DNA of 22,219 nt, taken from a virus. Each line of letters starts with the position of its first letter. Positions within the stretch are counted from its first letter, which is position 1. Where the stretch lies: positions 1 through 22,219 of IMG/VR virus record IMGVR_UViG_3300035660_000092; one strand, 5' to 3'. The notes beneath the pieces were generated by a model. The model searched no databases. It was given only the letters and a program-made list of their open reading frames with translations, and was not told the DNA's origin. Shown here one piece after another: positions 20,883 to 22,219 of the stretch. The position numbers and the translations under genes are program-made.

Positions 20883-21191
20883 GTTCTCCCCTTTCTCCTT
20901 TCGTCAGTATGTGCGTATGACCATGATTTACCTATTACAGACTTCACTCTCAATTCCCTCCACTCGGGATTTTGTCATGTGTCGCCTCTAGTTAAAGATT
21001 TGTAGAACAATGTTCTATGAACCTTCAATTCCCCCTTTTTTGGACTTTGCTTCTGCATGTGGCTGAATCGGGTAGGAAGGGAAGCAGGCATGAGATAGGA
21101 GAAAAAAGAAAACGCTGTTCTTCTTTCAAAACTCGAATCAGTCGGGGCCTGCCTCCCTCCCACATCATTTTTCCTCTTTCAGTTTCATCGC
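20883..21191. other. 309-bp region without a convincing gene
   Basis: This stretch lies between the two leftward units. It contains a near-perfect dyad at 21003-21017, an AG-rich ribosome-site region near 20886-20900 and a T-rich stretch on the + strand. A 62-codon leftward frame from GTG 21163 exists, but its product is low in protein-like pattern and it has no clear ribosome site. A 16-codon leftward frame after 20980 (MTKSRVEGIESEVCNR) is too short to support. I see no tRNA or other RNA gene. Confidence 0.4.
21003..21017. promoter_or_regulatory. 15-bp palindrome, candidate operator
   Basis: TAGAACA-A-TGTTCTA is a perfect 7-bp inverted repeat around one central base. It lies about 120 bp upstream of the leftward unit beginning at 20882 and downstream of the PadR-like gene. 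Dyads of this size are usual targets of dimeric winged-helix or helix-turn-helix regulators. Confidence 0.45.
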
Positions 21192-21563
21192 TCATAGACA
21201 GGCCTCTTGGGCTAACAATGCCTCAAGAAACGTCTTGGTCTCCTCTCGGTACGCGAACAGTCCATTCAGCAAATCAACGCCTTTCTTTGTCGTGACGTAG
21301 AATTTGGCACTCGCGTCTGAGCGCATTTCCGTGTCTAGGATAATCAACCCTTCCTTTTCAAGCCTTGCCAACCTGTGGTACATCGCGTCCGAACTGATTG
21401 CTACTGCATACTTGTCATGCACGTAGTGCTTCAATCGGTTGCCATTCATGCGTTCTTTTCGACCCGCATCTATTATGATGAGGTCGAGAAAATGCCTTAC
21501 AGTTTTCAGCCAAAAGCGTCTAACAAAAGCGTTCTCCAACGTTCCAGAAGCCTCCCGGATCAC
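21192..21563 (-). CDS. PadR-like winged-helix transcriptional regulator
   Basis: 123 residues from the GTG at 21563. That start overlaps the upstream stop as GTGA and has AGGA about 6 nt before it, which is better than the GTG at 21605 lying inside the previous gene. The winged helix is at about 10-100: FWLKTVRHFLDLIIIDAG, then NRLKHYVHDKYAVAISSDAM, followed by the recognition helix YHRLARLEKEGLIILDTEM and a wing with AKFYVTTKKG. A final helix, EETKTFLEALLAQEA, probably dimerises. ISSDAMYHRLARLEKEGLI is the classic PadR/MarR-like recognition region. It may bind one of the dyads nearby (21003-21017 or 22090-22125). Confidence 0.68.
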   Translation of the reverse strand: MIREASGTLENAFVRRFWLKTVRHFLDLIIIDAGRKERMNGNRLKHYVHDKYAVAISSDAMYHRLARLEKEGLIILDTEMRSDASAKFYVTTKKGVDLLNGLFAYREETKTFLEALLAQEACL

Positions 21564-21772
21564 TGGTTTTCCTGCGGCTTCTCTGTTGCTGGCGGTTCCT
21601 TCCACTTTTCGATCAGGAGTTTGTTGTCGCCCAACTTGAAGCCTATTTTCACGGCGAGAGAGTCTGCGCCCTTGAATGGGAACATGCTGTCTTCCGCCAA
21701 GTCCTTGGGAACATAGATCAGGTACTTCGCATCCTTTCTTCTGAAAAGTCGTCCTTTTCCTTCATGCACCAT
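21560..21772 (-). CDS. AbrB-like (swapped-hairpin) small regulator
   Basis: 70 residues with a very strong ribosome site (GGAGGTGAT about 9 nt before the ATG). The order of short strands fits the SpoVT-AbrB swapped-hairpin fold: RRKDAKYLIYVPKDLAED, then FPFKGADSLAVKIGFKLGDN and KLLIEKWKE. Here K-Y-hydrophobic-hydrophobic-hydrophobic-P is the first strand and GD-x-hydrophobic the second. A Pro/Glu tail follows. AbrB-like proteins serve as transition-state regulators or antitoxins. No toxin is adjacent; the operon partners are a zinc ribbon and a PadR-like protein. Its ATG directly follows the upstream TAA. Confidence 0.6.
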   Translation of the reverse strand: MVHEGKGRLFRRKDAKYLIYVPKDLAEDSMFPFKGADSLAVKIGFKLGDNKLLIEKWKEPPATEKPQENQ

Positions 21773-21922
21773 TTATAAATCACCTCCGGTCCCGTCGCCC
21801 TGCAAAAACGTTTTCGCGGTGCTCAGGCAAGATCGGCATAACGCCTTGATGCCCTTGATGTATACCAGTATGCCATGCATGTGGCACCTGGGGCATTTTC
21901 CGAAACCCATTTTCAGCTTCAT
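21773..21922 (-). CDS. 49-residue zinc-ribbon protein
   Basis: This short frame begins MKLKMGFGKCPRCHMHG and has a second pair in LCRSCLSTAKTF. The spacing CPRCH-N15-CRSC gives four Cys for one zinc. GGAG lies about 8 nt before the ATG. The stop TAA immediately precedes the next ATG, so it is the second gene of a tightly coupled leftward operon. Short virus zinc ribbons commonly bind DNA or modulate transcription. The specific partner is unknown. A longer frame in another register on the same strand (21780-21962) is its shadow. Confidence 0.62.
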   Translation of the reverse strand: MKLKMGFGKCPRCHMHGILVYIKGIKALCRSCLSTAKTFLQGDGTGGDL

Positions 21923-22011
21923 GCTTCTTTCTCCAGTTCTCGCCTCTCAGGTCTGGCGCCACGCAACCCCTTACTTATCCACCCTTTTAGTAGGCTGCGC
22001 AACACCTCCAC
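21919..22011 (-). CDS. Candidate 30-residue leaderless peptide heading the regulatory operon
   Basis: The frame GTG GAG GTG TTG encodes MEVLRSLLKGWISKGLRGAR, then PERRELEKEA, an amphipathic and charged helix. It ends in an ATGA overlap with the zinc-ribbon gene. A TATATAT element centred at about 22040 would place the transcription start at about 22012-22015, at the GTG itself, so the mRNA would be leaderless, as is common in archaea. Small size keeps confidence moderate. Confidence 0.42.
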   Translation of the reverse strand: MEVLRSLLKGWISKGLRGARPERRELEKEA

Positions 22012-22036
22012 TTTTGCCCCGAGAGGTATCGAGCGG

Positions 22037-22043
22037 TATATAT
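22037..22043 (-). promoter_or_regulatory. TATA box of the leftward regulatory operon
   Basis: ATATATA on the - strand within GGTGATATATACCGC. At the normal 25-27 bp distance it places the transcription start at the GTG of the 30-residue peptide (22011). It is back to back with a rightward TATA box at about 22079. Confidence 0.55.
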
Positions 22044-22078
22044 CACCGGTTTACCTACTCGGTTATTGTGCCTAATAG

Positions 22079-22086
22079 TTTATAAG
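22079..22086 (+). promoter_or_regulatory. TATA box of the divergent rightward promoter
   Basis: TTTATAAG, preceded by CTAATAG. It predicts a start near 22107, followed by inverted repeats and a ribosome-site-like GAGGGGTGATG at 22149-22159. It drives a gene that runs off the right edge. Confidence 0.5.
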
Positions 22087-22089
22087 GTT

Positions 22090-22125
22090 TGTCACTACAG
22101 AAGAGTGATCAACCATATGGTGACA
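22090..22125. promoter_or_regulatory. Overlapping inverted repeats at the rightward start site
   Basis: TGTCAC (22090-22095) pairs with GTGACA (22120-22125). Inside this lie TCACT (22092-22096) with AGTGA (22104-22108) and the palindrome CCATATGG (22113-22120). They cover the predicted rightward transcription start, as expected of a repressor operator. Seen directly as complementarity; the binding protein is unknown. Confidence 0.45.
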
Positions 22126-22162
22126 CAATGTAGACAATAAAGGTTTTGAGGGGTGATGAATC

Positions 22163-22219
22163 ATAAAGAGTAATGGCGATAAGTTGGCGAGAGAGGGTCA
22201 AGGCAAGATCGTAAATCGT
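22163..22219 (+). CDS. Possible start of a rightward gene, cut by the right edge
   Basis: After a strong ribosome-site-like GAGGGGTGATG, the frame from ATA 22163 is open to the right edge (IKSNGDKLAREGQGKIVNR). In that frame the only usual start codon is TTG 22184. Two other short frames nearby stop quickly. The start is therefore uncertain, and too little is visible to name a product. Confidence 0.25.
   Translation, partial: MKSNGDKLAREGQGKIVNR

Noticed and set aside
20975-21163. A 62-codon leftward frame and an overlapping 92-codon rightward frame
   Set aside because: Neither has a clear ribosome site or protein-like pattern, and a strong palindrome lies within them.
21563-21605. Longer N terminus for the PadR-like regulator from GTG 21605
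   Set aside because: The GTG at 21563 makes a GTGA overlap with the upstream stop and has its own ribosome site; the extra 14 residues would be translated from inside the AbrB-like gene.
21780-21962. A 60-codon leftward frame
   Set aside because: It overlaps the zinc-ribbon frame, which has paired Cys motifs, a ribosome site and perfect junctions to its neighbours.
1-22219. Diversity-generating retroelement, integrase, att sites, tRNA genes
   Set aside because: I looked for a reverse transcriptase, near-repeat variable regions, recombinase motifs and cloverleaf patterns and found none I could support; they may lie outside the window.

Overview
This window looks like the late (structural) region and the start of a control region of a tailed virus or provirus (Caudoviricetes-like, HK97-fold capsid). 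The host is probably an archaeon. The grounds are TATA-box-like promoters rather than bacterial -35/-10 pairs, T-rich stretches in place of classical hairpin terminators, small zinc-ribbon, AbrB-like and PadR-like regulators, an encapsulin-like major capsid protein, and tail genes with archaeal-virus character. A Bathyarchaeia or related Thermoproteota host is a guess. No host marker, tRNA, integrase or att site is visible.

Layout. Positions 2-18191 form one rightward late operon. Genes are tightly packed, many share ATGA or GTGA overlaps, and TTG and GTG starts are common. Head module: end of the portal, DUF2213-type maturation protease, scaffold-like protein, decoration protein, encapsulin-like major capsid protein, a small Lys/Pro-rich protein, a glycosyltransferase-like protein, a collagen-like fibre, a beta-rich protein and a ribbon-helix-helix protein. 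Neck and tail module: connector, a head-closure domain fused to a large alpha/alpha-toroid domain, a beta-helix spike-like protein, a tail-completion protein with an inserted beta-sandwich, tail tube, a 44-residue protein, tail-assembly chaperone with a frameshifted extension, an HK97 gp10-like protein, an unusually short tape measure and a baseplate hub with inserted beta-sandwiches. Then come three small proteins (one holin-like) and the small and large terminase subunits. An ABC-ATPase/GNAT fusion follows TerL with an 8-nt overlap.

From about 19.65 kb the organisation changes. A leftward unit encodes a short basic protein, a one-membrane-segment coiled-coil protein and a secreted protein. 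A second leftward operon (21192-22011) encodes a 30-residue possibly leaderless peptide, a zinc ribbon, an AbrB-like protein and a PadR-like winged helix. It diverges from a rightward promoter at about 22080, giving what looks like a regulatory switch with inverted repeats.

The strongest unusual signals are these. (1) A canonical -1 slippery heptamer with a downstream hairpin joins the 71-residue protein to the glycosyltransferase and restores its missing first beta strand. (2) Glycan-related folds are fused to or inserted into neck and tail proteins. (3) The tape measure is only 180 residues. (4) Operator-like TGCAA half-sites are phased at 10 bp directly behind the ribbon-helix-helix gene. 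(5) A compact regulatory operon contains genes shorter than usual ORF cut-offs. All family calls come from reading the sequence; no database search was run.
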